A DNA stretch of 64,000 nucleotides from an uncultured Porphyromonadaceae bacterium (lineage in GTDB: Bacteria > Bacteroidota > Bacteroidia > Bacteroidales > Muribaculaceae). The translations under genes and the position numbers were made by a program. The stretch spans positions 1 to 64,000 of the forward strand of contig UQER01000007.1 of NCBI GenBank assembly GCA_900540205.1, given 5' to 3'. Positions 42,483 through 52,015 of the stretch are shown here, in pieces (within the stretch, counting starts at the first letter, position 1; each line of letters starts with the position of its first letter). The notes below the pieces were generated by a model. That model saw only the letters and a list, made by a program, of their open reading frames with translations. It searched no databases and had not been told where the DNA came from.

Positions 42483-44564
42483 ATGAAAATCATACATCCC
42501 CGCATATTTTTTATCTGTATCATTCTGGCTGTAGCTGCAAATGTGACGAAAGCAACGGTGCTACGTCAGGATGAGATAGCCGACAGCCTTACCTTGCGCC
42601 TTGAACGGACCACTACGGCTGCCGACAGTATCGCGATTCTGACAGATCTGGTGGACCTGCGTCCTAAGGTCATGCGCGATTCGCTTTGCCGGATGATTGT
42701 GCATGCCTCGCTGATATCCGGCAATCAGGCAGCAGGCCTTGACGCATTGCGCAATATGGCCAATGTGCATCTGCGCAGCGACTCTCTGCTTGCGGGCGAC
42801 CTGGAACTGGCGAAACTTTTTCCTGAGTCGGATGATAAGGCTGAGACCATTACTTTTATCCGTATGATCCGGAATCTGAACAATGTGCGTTATTGCACGC
42901 CGAAACAGAAGGAGGAAATGTTCCGGACACTTTTACGGGAAGCAAATGTGGGGCCGGGCAACAATGTTTATGACAACATCGTGATGCTTCACGCACTCAG
43001 TTTGTTCATTGGAGAAATCTCACAGGGTGAGTTGCTGTCGAAGTACCTTGATCAGCTGGGCAGCCTAATTGAAGGCTTGCGCCCGGAGGCGTATGCATTG
43101 CGCAATTGCTACTATGTGCAGGCTGCATTGGCATACGCTGACAATGAGGAGTATAAAAAGTCGATCGATGTGGATACCCGTCTGCTCGGCGTAATAGCTG
43201 ACATGGAAAAGGGAAGTGTGGGTGCGCGACGCAAATACAGGGATTACAGCGGCAACAAATATGTGGTCTATACACGTTTGCTGTCCAATTATCCGCTTCT
43301 GACGAATGAGGAGGTGGAGCGCTATTACAAGGGAGCGATGACAATGGTGCAGACCGATTCATTGTCGGCTACGACGAACCGTGTGTCGATGCGTCCGCAG
43401 ATCTATTATGCAATGGCGCATAAGGATTACCGTCAGGCGGTGGACCTTCTGAAAAAATATATCGATTATCCTTACAACGCCCAGACTCGCAGGCTGCTGT
43501 TAAAGCTGATGATTGAAGCCGCTGATGCCACTGACGATAACGAAGCTCTTCTTTATGCATCGCGGCAGTATAATAAGATTCTGGAAGAGACGCTTGAACA
43601 GCGCAATCAGGAAAAATACCGTGAACTGCAGATTGTGTACGACATAAACAAGATGAAGGCCGATCATACCCGTGCCTCGATTGAAATGCAGCACAAAATG
43701 ACTGTGGTGGCATGGTCGGCAGCCGCCATACTTCTGATTCTGCTGGTGGTGTCGCTGACGTTGTGGGTACATTCCAAAAAGCTTGCCCGCAATCTTGCCG
43801 GCACCAATGATGCCCTTCGCGATGAGAGTGCGAACCTGCGTAATTCTCAGGCTGATCTTGTGGAGGCCCGCGACGAGGCTCAGATGGCAAACCGTGTAAA
43901 ATCAGACTTCATAAAGAATATGAGCGGCGAAGTGGCAGTGCCGTTGCACACCATTGTGGAGTATACCAATCTGATTGTCGATTGTTCGGATGCCGGCATG
44001 AAACCGTACCTCAAACGTTTTGCCAATCTGGTAACACTGAACGCGGAGCTGTTGAATACGATTGTCAACGATGTGCTGAATCTATCGGAAATAGATTCCA
44101 ATACGATGAGTGTCAGCTTTAAACGCGAAGTTTTGCAGCCTCTGTGCAAGGTTGCGGTTGAAAGCGTGCGCCATAAGGTGAATAAAAACGTCCACCTGCA
44201 ACTCGCCGACGGGTTGCCCGAGCTGTCGCTGCGTACGGATTCGCGGCGACTGATGCAGATATTGGTGCAGTTGCTGTCGAATGCATCCAAGTTTACCTCA
44301 CAAGGAAGCATCACTGTCGGTTATGATGTAGACGAGGAGGCGGAGATAGTCAATATATATGTAACCGATACGGGCATTGGCATTTCGCCCGACAAAGCGG
44401 ATGTCATATTCGAGAGATTTGTAAAGCTCGACCGTTCATCGCAGGGCGTCGGCATCGGATTGCCAATAGCGCGGCATATCGCAAGGATGCTCGGTGGAGA
44501 TGTCACGCTTGACACCGGCTACACGGGGGGCGCCCGATTCGTAATCAGTCTGCCTGTCGACTGA
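42483..44564 (+). CDS. Histidine-kinase-like sensor with degenerate H-box
   Basis: 693 residues. Signal/anchor at the N-terminus, a long periplasmic helical region (about 30-400, TPR-like), one membrane helix (about 406-430), then a coiled coil and kinase-like core. The dimerisation helix reads NMSGEVAVPLHTIVEYTNL where family members have the NMSHEIRTPL type, so residue 482 is Gly (GGC) instead of the phosphoacceptor His. The ATP-binding domain is intact: N-box LVQLLSNASKF, G1 VTDTGIGIS, FERFVKLD, G2 SQGVGIGLPIARHIARMLGG. No receiver domain or partner regulator follows. It may bind ATP without autophosphorylating. Confidence 0.85.
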   Translation: MKIIHPRIFFICIILAVAANVTKATVLRQDEIADSLTLRLERTTTAADSIAILTDLVDLRPKVMRDSLCRMIVHASLISGNQAAGLDALRNMANVHLRSDSLLAGDLELAKLFPESDDKAETITFIRMIRNLNNVRYCTPKQKEEMFRTLLREANVGPGNNVYDNIVMLHALSLFIGEISQGELLSKYLDQLGSLIEGLRPEAYALRNCYYVQAALAYADNEEYKKSIDVDTRLLGVIADMEKGSVGARRKYRDYSGNKYVVYTRLLSNYPLLTNEEVERYYKGAMTMVQTDSLSATTNRVSMRPQIYYAMAHKDYRQAVDLLKKYIDYPYNAQTRRLLLKLMIEAADATDDNEALLYASRQYNKILEETLEQRNQEKYRELQIVYDINKMKADHTRASIEMQHKMTVVAWSAAAILLILLVVSLTLWVHSKKLARNLAGTNDALRDESANLRNSQADLVEARDEAQMANRVKSDFIKNMSGEVAVPLHTIVEYTNLIVDCSDAGMKPYLKRFANLVTLNAELLNTIVNDVLNLSEIDSNTMSVSFKREVLQPLCKVAVESVRHKVNKNVHLQLADGLPELSLRTDSRRLMQILVQLLSNASKFTSQGSITVGYDVDEEAEIVNIYVTDTGIGISPDKADVIFERFVKLDRSSQGVGIGLPIARHIARMLGGDVTLDTGYTGGARFVISLPVD

Positions 44565-44638
44565 AATGCAGCTTCATTTGTAGGACTCCGGTGAACGGCG
44601 CCCCCGATTTTCGCCGCCGGATAATTCTGTCCGGGGTG

Positions 44639-45262
44639 CTATAGATTGATTGAATCTGAGAACAGCGTGCGGTTACGCAACGAGCGGCCAAGGGTAATCT
44701 CATCGGTGTATTCAATTTCATTGCCCACCGCTACACCGCGTGCGAGTTGCGTTATTTTTATGCCATACGGTTCGAGACGCTTATAGATGTAATAATCGGT
44801 GGTGTCGCCTTCCATGGTGGCTCCGAGCGCGAGAATCACCTCCTTTAATTTCCCGGATGCGGCGCGGACAACAAGTGAATCGATCTGCAGCTTGTCCGGA
44901 CCGATGCCGTCGATGGGGGAGATGACCCCTCCGAGCACATGGTACAGCCCGCGGTATGACCCTGTGCGTTCGAATATAATCACATCCTTTACATTCTCGA
45001 CTACGCAGACTGTTGTCTCGTCACGGCGCGGGTCTGAGCAGATGGCACATGTCTCGGTCTCGGATATGTTGTGACACACGGAACAGTATTTTATCCCTTT
45101 CCGCATGTTGATTATGGCCTCGCCCAGATTTACGGATGTTGACACATCTTCGCGCAACAGATGCAAGGCAAGTCGGAGGGCTGTTTTCCGGCCGATTCCC
45201 GGCAGGTGTGATATTTCGTTGACGGCGTTTTCAAGCAGTATCGAGTCGAATTCCTGAATCAT
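44639..45262 (-). CDS. recR: Recombination mediator RecR
   Basis: 207 residues. RecR acts with RecO and RecF to load RecA on gapped DNA. Seen: helix-hairpin-helix ISHLPGIGRKTALRLALHLL near the N-terminus, the four-Cys zinc motif CSVCHNISETETCAIC (about residues 60-75), and the TOPRIM domain (VVENVKDVIIFERTGSYRGLYHVLGGVISPIDGIGPDKL). It converges with the histidine-kinase-like gene; the 74-base gap shows no clear terminator. Confidence 0.95.
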   Translation of the reverse strand: MIQEFDSILLENAVNEISHLPGIGRKTALRLALHLLREDVSTSVNLGEAIINMRKGIKYCSVCHNISETETCAICSDPRRDETTVCVVENVKDVIIFERTGSYRGLYHVLGGVISPIDGIGPDKLQIDSLVVRAASGKLKEVILALGATMEGDTTDYYIYKRLEPYGIKITQLARGVAVGNEIEYTDEITLGRSLRNRTLFSDSINL

Positions 45263-45400
45263 AGAGTCAAATATGAAATCTGCATCAAAATTACGGATTT
45301 TCCGTCTATTTGGGATGGGTTTAACCGTGTTTTAACCAAAGTTTCCATCCCGTTGCATCCCAATAATGGTTTTCATATTAGGTTTATGGCGCATCATGCA

Positions 45401-45431
45401 TTGCATTTTCAGCATAATTTAGCTAAATTTG
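45401..45431 (+). promoter_or_regulatory. Promoter of panC
   Basis: TTG at 45401-45403, 20 bases, TAAATTTG at 45424-45431. Transcription would start near 45437, about 73 bases before the panC ATG. Confidence 0.6.
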
Positions 45432-45509
45432 CAGCCGAAATTCCGGTCTCTGTCCGGGCGGATAAACCGCGCTGATGTAGAGGCATGTGGAAAATTCAAT
45501 GAAAGAAAA

Positions 45510-46355
45510 ATGGAAATAATCAGAACCGTCGACCGGCTTCGTAAAGCAGTGGCGGAAGCCCGTGCAGAAGGTAAAACCATAGGACTTGTGCCCACTATGG
45601 GCGCGTTGCATGAAGGTCACATGTCGTTGATGCGCCGTGCACGCGGTGAGAATGACGTTGTTGTGGCCAGCGTTTTTGTAAATCCCACACAATTCAACAA
45701 CAAGGAAGACCTTGCCACATATCCCCGTACCGAGGCGGCTGACTGTGAGAAGCTTGAGGCAGCAGGAGTGGATATCGCCTTCATCCCTTCGGTTGAAGAG
45801 GTGTATCCGGAGCCGGATACGAGGCAGTTTGCACTTGGCGCCGTGGCCGAGACAATGGAAGGCGCCATGCGTCCGGGGCATTTCAACGGCGTGGCCCAGG
45901 TGGTGAGCAAGCTGTTTGCCATGGTTGAGCCTACACGAGCCTATTTCGGTGAAAAGGATTTCCAGCAGATTGCCGTCATACGGAAGATGGTTCAGCTCGA
46001 GGGCTTTGATATCGAGATTGTGGATTGCCCGATATGCAGGGAATCCGACGGTCTTGCCATGAGCAGCCGCAACACCCGTCTCACTCCTGAGCAGCGTGAG
46101 GTAGCGCCGGTTATCCACCGTGTGCTGAGCAGCAGCGTTGACTGGGCCAAAGACCATACGCTTGCCGAGACCAAACGATATGTGACAGAAGAAATCAATT
46201 CCTACCCCCACATGGAGGTGGAATATTATGAGATTGTCGATCCTCTGACCATGCAGCCCCTTGAATCCTGGGATTCCCCGTGCAACGGGCGTCCTGTCGG
46301 TTGTGTGACGGCGTACTGCGGTAAAGTGCGTCTGATTGATAATATCAGATACTGA
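45510..46355 (+). CDS. panC: Pantothenate synthetase
   Basis: 281 residues from the ATG at 45510; an upstream reading from 45429 begins inside the -7 box. PanC condenses pantoate and beta-alanine using ATP. Motifs: VPTMGALHEGHMSLMRRA (residues about 27-44, HxGH nucleotide site), VFVNPTQFN, RPGHFNGVAQVVSKLF, FGEKDFQQ, and the KMSKS-equivalent SSRNTRL. It is paired with panD, which supplies the beta-alanine, 60 bases downstream. Confidence 0.95.
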   Translation: MEIIRTVDRLRKAVAEARAEGKTIGLVPTMGALHEGHMSLMRRARGENDVVVASVFVNPTQFNNKEDLATYPRTEAADCEKLEAAGVDIAFIPSVEEVYPEPDTRQFALGAVAETMEGAMRPGHFNGVAQVVSKLFAMVEPTRAYFGEKDFQQIAVIRKMVQLEGFDIEIVDCPICRESDGLAMSSRNTRLTPEQREVAPVIHRVLSSSVDWAKDHTLAETKRYVTEEINSYPHMEVEYYEIVDPLTMQPLESWDSPCNGRPVGCVTAYCGKVRLIDNIRY

Positions 46356-46415
46356 ATTTAATACATATAAGCGGCCACAACGGCTGTAACTTTTAAACAC
46401 AATTCCACCGGCGTT

Positions 46416-46769
46416 ATGATGCAGGTTGAAGTATTGAAATCGAAAATCCATCGTGTCACGGTAACTGAGGCACGACTTGATTATATAGGTAGTATAACCA
46501 TTGACGAGGATCTGATGGATGCCGCCAATATCATTGCCGGCGAGCATGTCTATATCGTTGACAACAACAACGGCGAGCGTCTTGAGACCTACGTCATCCC
46601 CGGTGAGCGCGGTTCCGGCGTAATCTGTCTGAACGGCGCGGCAGCACGCAAGGTGCTTCCGGGTGATATTGTCATTATCATGTCCTACGGCCTTATGCCG
46701 TTTGAGGAGGCAAAGACATTCTGTCCGAAGGTTATATTCCCAGACACAGCCACCAACCGTCTGGTGTGA
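46416..46769 (+). CDS. panD: Aspartate 1-decarboxylase proenzyme
   Basis: 117 residues. PanD self-cleaves at the Gly-Ser bond in DYIGSITID (G25-S26 here) to create a pyruvoyl group, then decarboxylates aspartate to beta-alanine for PanC. The rest of the barrel (VYIVDNNNGERLETYVIPG, CLNGAAARKVLPGDIVIIMSYG) is complete. Start is MMQVEV at 46416; the second ATG is equally likely. Confidence 0.95.
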   Translation: MMQVEVLKSKIHRVTVTEARLDYIGSITIDEDLMDAANIIAGEHVYIVDNNNGERLETYVIPGERGSGVICLNGAAARKVLPGDIVIIMSYGLMPFEEAKTFCPKVIFPDTATNRLV

Positions 46770-46829
46770 GATGGTGGCCAGCGTTTTCTTATCTAATTAA
46801 TCATCCCCAAAATCTAACAGAATAATCAC

Positions 46830-48158
46830 ATGTTTGAGAACCTGAGCGAGAAACTTGAGCGCAGTTTTAAAATTCTCAAGGGTCAAGGCAAGATTACAGA
46901 AATCAATGTTGCGGAGACGCTGAAAGATGTGCGCCGCGCGCTGCTTGACGCCGACGTCAACTACAAGGTGGCGAAAACATTCACCGATACAGTAAAACAG
47001 AAAGCTTTAGGACAGAATGTAATCAATGCCATCAAGCCGCAGGAACTGATGGTGAAGATTGTCCATGATGAGCTCGCTACCCTGATGGGCGGTGACACGG
47101 CTCAGGTGAACCTGTCGGGTAATCCTACGGTGATTCTTATGTCGGGTCTGCAGGGTTCCGGTAAGACCACGTTCTCCGGAAAGCTTGCCAAAAAGCTCAA
47201 AAGTGAAAAGGGGAAGCGGCCTCTGTTGGTGGCATGCGACGTGTATCGTCCTGCCGCTATCGACCAGCTTAAGGTGCTGGCCGGTCAGATTGATGTCCCG
47301 GTCTATACCGAGGACGGGAATAAGAACCCGGTGGAGATTGCGAAAAACGCCATATCATATGCCAAAGAGCACCATCTGGATCTGGTGATTGTCGATACTG
47401 CCGGACGTCTGGCTGTCGACGAACAGATGATGGATGAGATCGAGGCCATAAAGAAAGCCATCAAACCGCAGGAAACCCTCTTCGTCGTCGATTCGATGAC
47501 CGGTCAGGATGCGGTCAACACTGCCAAGGAGTTTAATGACCGTCTGGATTTCGACGGAGTTGTGCTCACAAAGCTTGACGGTGATACACGAGGAGGTGCG
47601 GCCCTTTCAATCCGTACGGTTGTCACCAAGCCAATCAAATTTGTGGGTACCGGCGAGAAGCTTGACGCCATCGACCTGTTCCATCCCTCGCGTATGGCCG
47701 ACCGTATTCTCGGCATGGGCGACATTGTATCGCTCGTTGAAAAGGCACAGCAGCAGTTCGATGAGAAGAAGGCCCGAGAGCTTCAGCGTAAGATTGCCAA
47801 GAATGAGTTCAACTTCAACGACTTCCTGGGGCAGATCCAGCAGATTAAGAAGATGGGTAACCTGAAAGATCTGGCCGCCATGATTCCCGGCGTGGGCAAA
47901 GCGCTCAAGGATGTGGAGATTGACGACAATGCTTTCAAGGGCATCGAGGCAATAATCAGTTCGATGACCGAAAAAGAGCGTGTGAACCCCTCGATAATCA
48001 ATGGCTCCCGCCGCCGTCGCATCGCCGCAGGTTCGGGCACTTCGCTGCAGGAGGTAAACCGTCTGCTCACCCAGTTCGAACAGACCCGCAAGGTGATGAA
48101 GGCAGCCACATCGATGAAGAATCCCATGCAGATGATGCGCAATATGCGCCGTCGCTGA
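46830..48158 (+). CDS. ffh: Signal recognition particle GTPase Ffh
   Basis: 442 residues. Ffh binds 4.5S RNA and signal sequences and delivers ribosomes to FtsY at the inner membrane. Domains: N-terminal four-helix bundle (1-90), G domain with SGLQGSGKTTFSGKLA (about 107-122), DVYRPAAIDQL, VDTAGRLAVDEQM and TKLDGDTRGGAALS, then the Met-rich M domain (about 300-442) ending SMKNPMQMMRNMRRR. Housekeeping gene between panD and folD. Confidence 0.97.
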   Translation: MFENLSEKLERSFKILKGQGKITEINVAETLKDVRRALLDADVNYKVAKTFTDTVKQKALGQNVINAIKPQELMVKIVHDELATLMGGDTAQVNLSGNPTVILMSGLQGSGKTTFSGKLAKKLKSEKGKRPLLVACDVYRPAAIDQLKVLAGQIDVPVYTEDGNKNPVEIAKNAISYAKEHHLDLVIVDTAGRLAVDEQMMDEIEAIKKAIKPQETLFVVDSMTGQDAVNTAKEFNDRLDFDGVVLTKLDGDTRGGAALSIRTVVTKPIKFVGTGEKLDAIDLFHPSRMADRILGMGDIVSLVEKAQQQFDEKKARELQRKIAKNEFNFNDFLGQIQQIKKMGNLKDLAAMIPGVGKALKDVEIDDNAFKGIEAIISSMTEKERVNPSIINGSRRRRIAAGSGTSLQEVNRLLTQFEQTRKVMKAATSMKNPMQMMRNMRRR

Positions 48159-48224
48159 AGCCGCCAACGCTTTTCTTCAATTTACATTTCTACAGACTTA
48201 ATTTATTTCTAATATAGCAACAAT

Positions 48225-49106
48225 ATGGAACTGATCGACGGAAAAAAAGTCGCAGCTGAAATCAAGCAGGAGATTGCTGCTGAGGTGAACCGGATGATTG
48301 CCGAGGGCAAACGCCGCCCGCATCTTGCCGCCATTCTTGTGGGACACGACGGCGGAAGCGAGACATATGTGGCAAACAAGGTGAAAGCCTGCGAGGAATG
48401 CGGTTTCACATCGACACTGATTCGGTTTGAGGATGATGTGACCGAAGAGACCCTCCTTGCCGAGATTGAGAAGCTCAACAATAATCCTGAGGTCGACGGT
48501 TTCATAGTGCAGCTTCCGCTGCCGAAACATATCTCCGAGCAGCGGCTTATCGAGGCCATCGATTACCACAAGGATGTCGATGGTTTCCATCCGATTAATG
48601 TCGGTCGTCAGTCAATCGGGTTGCCATGTTTCCGCAGTGCCACACCTGCCGGCATAATGACGCTGCTTGAACGCTACGGCATCGTTACTTCGGGTGCCAA
48701 CTGTGTTGTTCTCGGCCGTAGTAACATCGTTGGCAAGCCTGTGGCATCGCTTTTGATGCAGAAGGCGAATCCCGGCAATGCCACGGTGACCGTATGTCAC
48801 CGCGACACAAAGAACCTCAAGGAGATATGCCGCAATGCCGACATCCTGATCGCTGCAATGGGGCGCCCGAATTCAGTTACCGCAGATATGGTGAAGGATG
48901 GTGCCGTGATAGTGGATGTGGGCACTACGCGTGTGCCCGACGCATCGCGCAAAAGCGGTTTCCGTCTTTGCGGCGATGTCGATTTCGAGGCTGTGGCACC
49001 TAAATGCTCGTACATCACCCCGGTTCCCGGTGGGGTAGGGCCTATGACCATCGTTTCGCTGATGCTCAATACTCTGCTGGCCGCCAAACATGAGGTGTAT
49101 GCCTGA
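48225..49106 (+). CDS. folD: Methylenetetrahydrofolate dehydrogenase/cyclohydrolase
   Basis: 293 residues. FolD interconverts 5,10-methylene-, methenyl- and 10-formyl-tetrahydrofolate, supplying one-carbon units. Seen: LVGHDGGSETYVANKVKACEECGF with the catalytic Lys (about residue 54), VQLPLPKHI, KDVDGFHPINVG, the NADP site VVLGRSNIVGKPVASLL, and the C-terminal TPVPGGVGPMTIVSLMLNTL. It lies 66 bases after ffh and 48 before the CapA-like gene. Confidence 0.96.
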   Translation: MELIDGKKVAAEIKQEIAAEVNRMIAEGKRRPHLAAILVGHDGGSETYVANKVKACEECGFTSTLIRFEDDVTEETLLAEIEKLNNNPEVDGFIVQLPLPKHISEQRLIEAIDYHKDVDGFHPINVGRQSIGLPCFRSATPAGIMTLLERYGIVTSGANCVVLGRSNIVGKPVASLLMQKANPGNATVTVCHRDTKNLKEICRNADILIAAMGRPNSVTADMVKDGAVIVDVGTTRVPDASRKSGFRLCGDVDFEAVAPKCSYITPVPGGVGPMTIVSLMLNTLLAAKHEVYA

Positions 49107-49154
49107 GGCACTGCATATGAATCCTTTCTCTCCGTTTGAATCATCTTTCCGGCA

Positions 49155-50174
49155 ATGAACGAGGCTATTCTGGCTATAGTGCTGAAACTGACTTTGGCGC
49201 TTACCGCCGATGCGGAGGCTACACTGATTTTTGCCGGGGATGCCATGATGCATCAGGCGCAGATAGATGCCGCCAGAACCTCGACAGGAGGGTATGATTA
49301 TTCAGGGTGTTTTCTTCCTGTACGCCATATAGTGGAGGATGCTGATTATGCTGTGGTGAATCTCGAGACACCGTTGGGGAAGAATCGGTTTACAGGCTAT
49401 CCCTGCTTCAATGCTCCGGTAAGTTATGCCGAAGCCCTGAAGGAGGCGGGGTTCGACCTTTTTCTTACGGCCAACAATCATACTCTTGACCGCCGCGACG
49501 CCGGACTTCATCACACAATCACGGCGCTCGACAGTCTTGGCGTGCCGCATATCGGAACGTATCACGATGCATCCAGCCGTCAAAAGAATGTGCCGTTTGT
49601 AACAACAGTCAAAGGCTTCAAAATCTGTTTCCTGAATTACACTTACGGAACCAACGGCATCCCTGTTCAGAAGGAGGCTGTGGTGGATTATATAGACCGG
49701 GATAAGATTGCCGCTGATGTCAAAGCAGCGCGTGAGGCCGGAGCGGAACTGATTGTGTGCTGCATGCATTGGGGCAACGAATACGAGTTGCTCCCGGCAT
49801 CTTCACAAAAATCGCTGGCTGAATTCCTGAAATCACAAGGTGTTGAACTGATTATCGGGGGGCATCCGCACGTGGTGCAGCCTTACCGGATGTTTACCGA
49901 TACGGTGAGCGGACGGAAGGGGGCGGTGGTGTACTCGTTAGGTAATTTCATCTCCAATATGAAGACACGTGACACACGCGGAGGAGCCTTGGCCTGCGTG
50001 AAACTCCGTCGCGACAGTATCGGGACGGCGGTGGTAGATACAGTGCGCTATGAGTTGGTCTACACTGTGCCTCCATCCGGCCGCCAACGGAATTTCGTGG
50101 TTTATCCTATCGACAGCGTGCCGGCGCAGTGGCGTCAGGGTGCTTCTGCATTCCGTTCCGCCCTGAAAAAATAG
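49155..50174 (+). CDS. CapA-family (PGA_cap) metallophosphatase-like protein
   Basis: 339 residues with a short signal sequence. The CapA fold is indicated by LIFAGDAMMHQAQIDAA (about residues 24-40), ADYAVVNLETPLG, DLFLTANNHTLDRRDAGLHHTITALD, VCCMHWGNEYELLPASSQKSLAEFLKSQGVELIIGGHPHVVQP and VVYSLGNFISN. These are the metal-site motifs of the poly-gamma-glutamate capsule enzyme CapA and its relatives. No other capsule genes are nearby, so a polyglutamate role is not supported; it may be an envelope phosphatase. Confidence 0.82.
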   Translation: MNEAILAIVLKLTLALTADAEATLIFAGDAMMHQAQIDAARTSTGGYDYSGCFLPVRHIVEDADYAVVNLETPLGKNRFTGYPCFNAPVSYAEALKEAGFDLFLTANNHTLDRRDAGLHHTITALDSLGVPHIGTYHDASSRQKNVPFVTTVKGFKICFLNYTYGTNGIPVQKEAVVDYIDRDKIAADVKAAREAGAELIVCCMHWGNEYELLPASSQKSLAEFLKSQGVELIIGGHPHVVQPYRMFTDTVSGRKGAVVYSLGNFISNMKTRDTRGGALACVKLRRDSIGTAVVDTVRYELVYTVPPSGRQRNFVVYPIDSVPAQWRQGASAFRSALKK

Positions 50175-50299
50175 TTTTGAACACCCCCGGCTGAAGTAGA
50201 GTCAAGTGGCATAACGCATAACGGTTGATAATGTTGATAATCGAAATGTCATGTCGGTAACTGGGCCGGTCGGGCAGATGCAGTGACAAATATTTTCGC

Positions 50300-50307
50300 T
50301 ATATTTG
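50300..50307 (+). promoter_or_regulatory. -7 box of dnaB
   Basis: TATATTTG; transcription would start near 50313, about 63 bases before the dnaB ATG. Confidence 0.45.
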
Positions 50308-50375
50308 CATGAGAATATGTAACGCTGCCCGCATGGAGGCTGCAATTACAATCATATAACCACTTCCCGACAACA

Positions 50376-51953
50376 ATGCCTTTCCCATCCCAGACTGATA
50401 GCCCACAGCGCAACTTTACGCCCAGACAACCGAAAAAAGACTCAATGTACGACACCGGCGGACGCCTTGCACCTCGTGATACTGAGGTGGAAGAGGCTGT
50501 GCTGGGTGCGCTCATGCTTGAAAAGGATGCCTATACAACTGTCTGCGACCTGCTGAAGCCGGAAAGCTTCTACGATCCGCGGCATCAGTTGATTTATACA
50601 GCCATACAGCAGCTTGGTGCAAGTCAGCAGCCTATCGACATGCTAACCGTCACCGAGCGCCTGCGTGCCAACGGTGATCTTGAGAAGGTCGGCGGCCCCA
50701 TTGTCATATCCCAGCTTACCGCCAAGGTGGCTTCTGGTGCCCATGTGGAGTTTCATGCGCGGATTGTGGCTCAGAAATATCTGGCCCGCGAACTGATAAA
50801 TTTCGCATCCGACATAGAAGGGAAAGCCTTCGATGAGAGCAATGACGTGGACGATTTGTTGCAGGAGGCTGAAGGGAAACTGTTTGAGATTTCGCAGCGC
50901 AACGTCAAAAAGGATGTAACGCAGATTGATCCCGTTGTGGCCCAGGCTATCGAGCAGATTGAAGCCGCGGCAAACAGGGAGAGTGGTCTATCTGGTCTTG
51001 AGACCCAGTTCCACGAGCTTGACAAGCTGACATCCGGCTGGCAGAACTCCGACCTCATCATCATTGCCGCCCGTCCGGCCATGGGTAAAACGGCCTTTGT
51101 GCTGTCCATGGCAAAGAATATGGCGGTGAATGTGAACACTCCGGTTGCCATTTTCTCGCTTGAAATGAGCAACCTGCAGCTGGTGAACCGTCTTATAAGC
51201 AATGTGTGTGAAATCGAGGGTGAGAAAATAAAGAGCGGACGCCTTACCGATGCCGACTGGGACAAGCTGATGAGTGGTGTCAAGGGACTGTATTCCGCGC
51301 CTCTTTATATAGATGATACCCCTTCGCTGTCGATTTTCGAACTGCGGACCAAAGCCCGTCGTCTGGTCCGGGAGCATCAAGTCAAGATTATAATAATTGA
51401 CTACCTTCAGCTCATGAACGCCTCGGGTATGAAGTTCGGTTCGCGCGAGCAGGAGGTCAGCATGATTTCACGTTCGCTGAAACAGTTGGCCAAGGAGCTT
51501 AACATACCTATCATAGCACTTAGTCAGCTCAACCGTTCTGTCGAGACCCGTGGGGCCGACAACCAGAGCAAGCGTCCGCAGCTGAGCGACCTCCGTGAGT
51601 CGGGTGCCATCGAGCAGGACGCCGATATCGTATGCTTCATTCACCGTCCGGAATATTATCTGCACAGCGGCGAGGATGCCGAAGGCAACGACATCCGCGG
51701 TCTGGCCGAATTCATTGTGGCCAAGCACCGTAGCGGTAAGGTGGATGATGTGAAGATGCGTTTCGTGAGCCGTTTTGCCCGTTTCCAGAATTGGGATGAG
51801 AATACCCTGACCACACGTCATATAGTGGGTTCGCGTCTTAATGGCGCCGGTGACGAGCAGGGTGAAGCCCCCGACCCGTTTGCCGGAGCGCCAGCACCTT
51901 TTTCGGGCGGAACCGCCGACATTACTTCCGATGATGGAGCGCCTCCATTCTGA
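50376..51953 (+). CDS. dnaB: Replicative DNA helicase DnaB
   Basis: 525 residues. DnaB is the hexameric replication-fork helicase. N-terminal domain from about residue 35 (TEVEEAVLGALMLEKDAY), linker, then the RecA-like core with Walker A IIAARPAMGKTAFVLSMAKN (about 226-245), VAIFSLEMSN, IIIIDYLQLM, and the LSQLNRSVETR and LRESGAIEQDADIV motifs. It has a polar N-terminal extension of about 30 residues and a Gly/Pro-rich acidic tail. The primase gene follows by 62 bases, pairing helicase and primase. Confidence 0.96.
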   Translation: MPFPSQTDSPQRNFTPRQPKKDSMYDTGGRLAPRDTEVEEAVLGALMLEKDAYTTVCDLLKPESFYDPRHQLIYTAIQQLGASQQPIDMLTVTERLRANGDLEKVGGPIVISQLTAKVASGAHVEFHARIVAQKYLARELINFASDIEGKAFDESNDVDDLLQEAEGKLFEISQRNVKKDVTQIDPVVAQAIEQIEAAANRESGLSGLETQFHELDKLTSGWQNSDLIIIAARPAMGKTAFVLSMAKNMAVNVNTPVAIFSLEMSNLQLVNRLISNVCEIEGEKIKSGRLTDADWDKLMSGVKGLYSAPLYIDDTPSLSIFELRTKARRLVREHQVKIIIIDYLQLMNASGMKFGSREQEVSMISRSLKQLAKELNIPIIALSQLNRSVETRGADNQSKRPQLSDLRESGAIEQDADIVCFIHRPEYYLHSGEDAEGNDIRGLAEFIVAKHRSGKVDDVKMRFVSRFARFQNWDENTLTTRHIVGSRLNGAGDEQGEAPDPFAGAPAPFSGGTADITSDDGAPPF

Positions 51954-52015
51954 TAACCCTATAATATCTTTAATAACCCATATATAGTCACCGGTTTACA
52001 TAACCTGCTGCAGAG

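Noticed and set aside
45423..46547. 374-codon open frame antisense to panC and panD
   Set aside because: It crosses two genes and the panC promoter with no family features.
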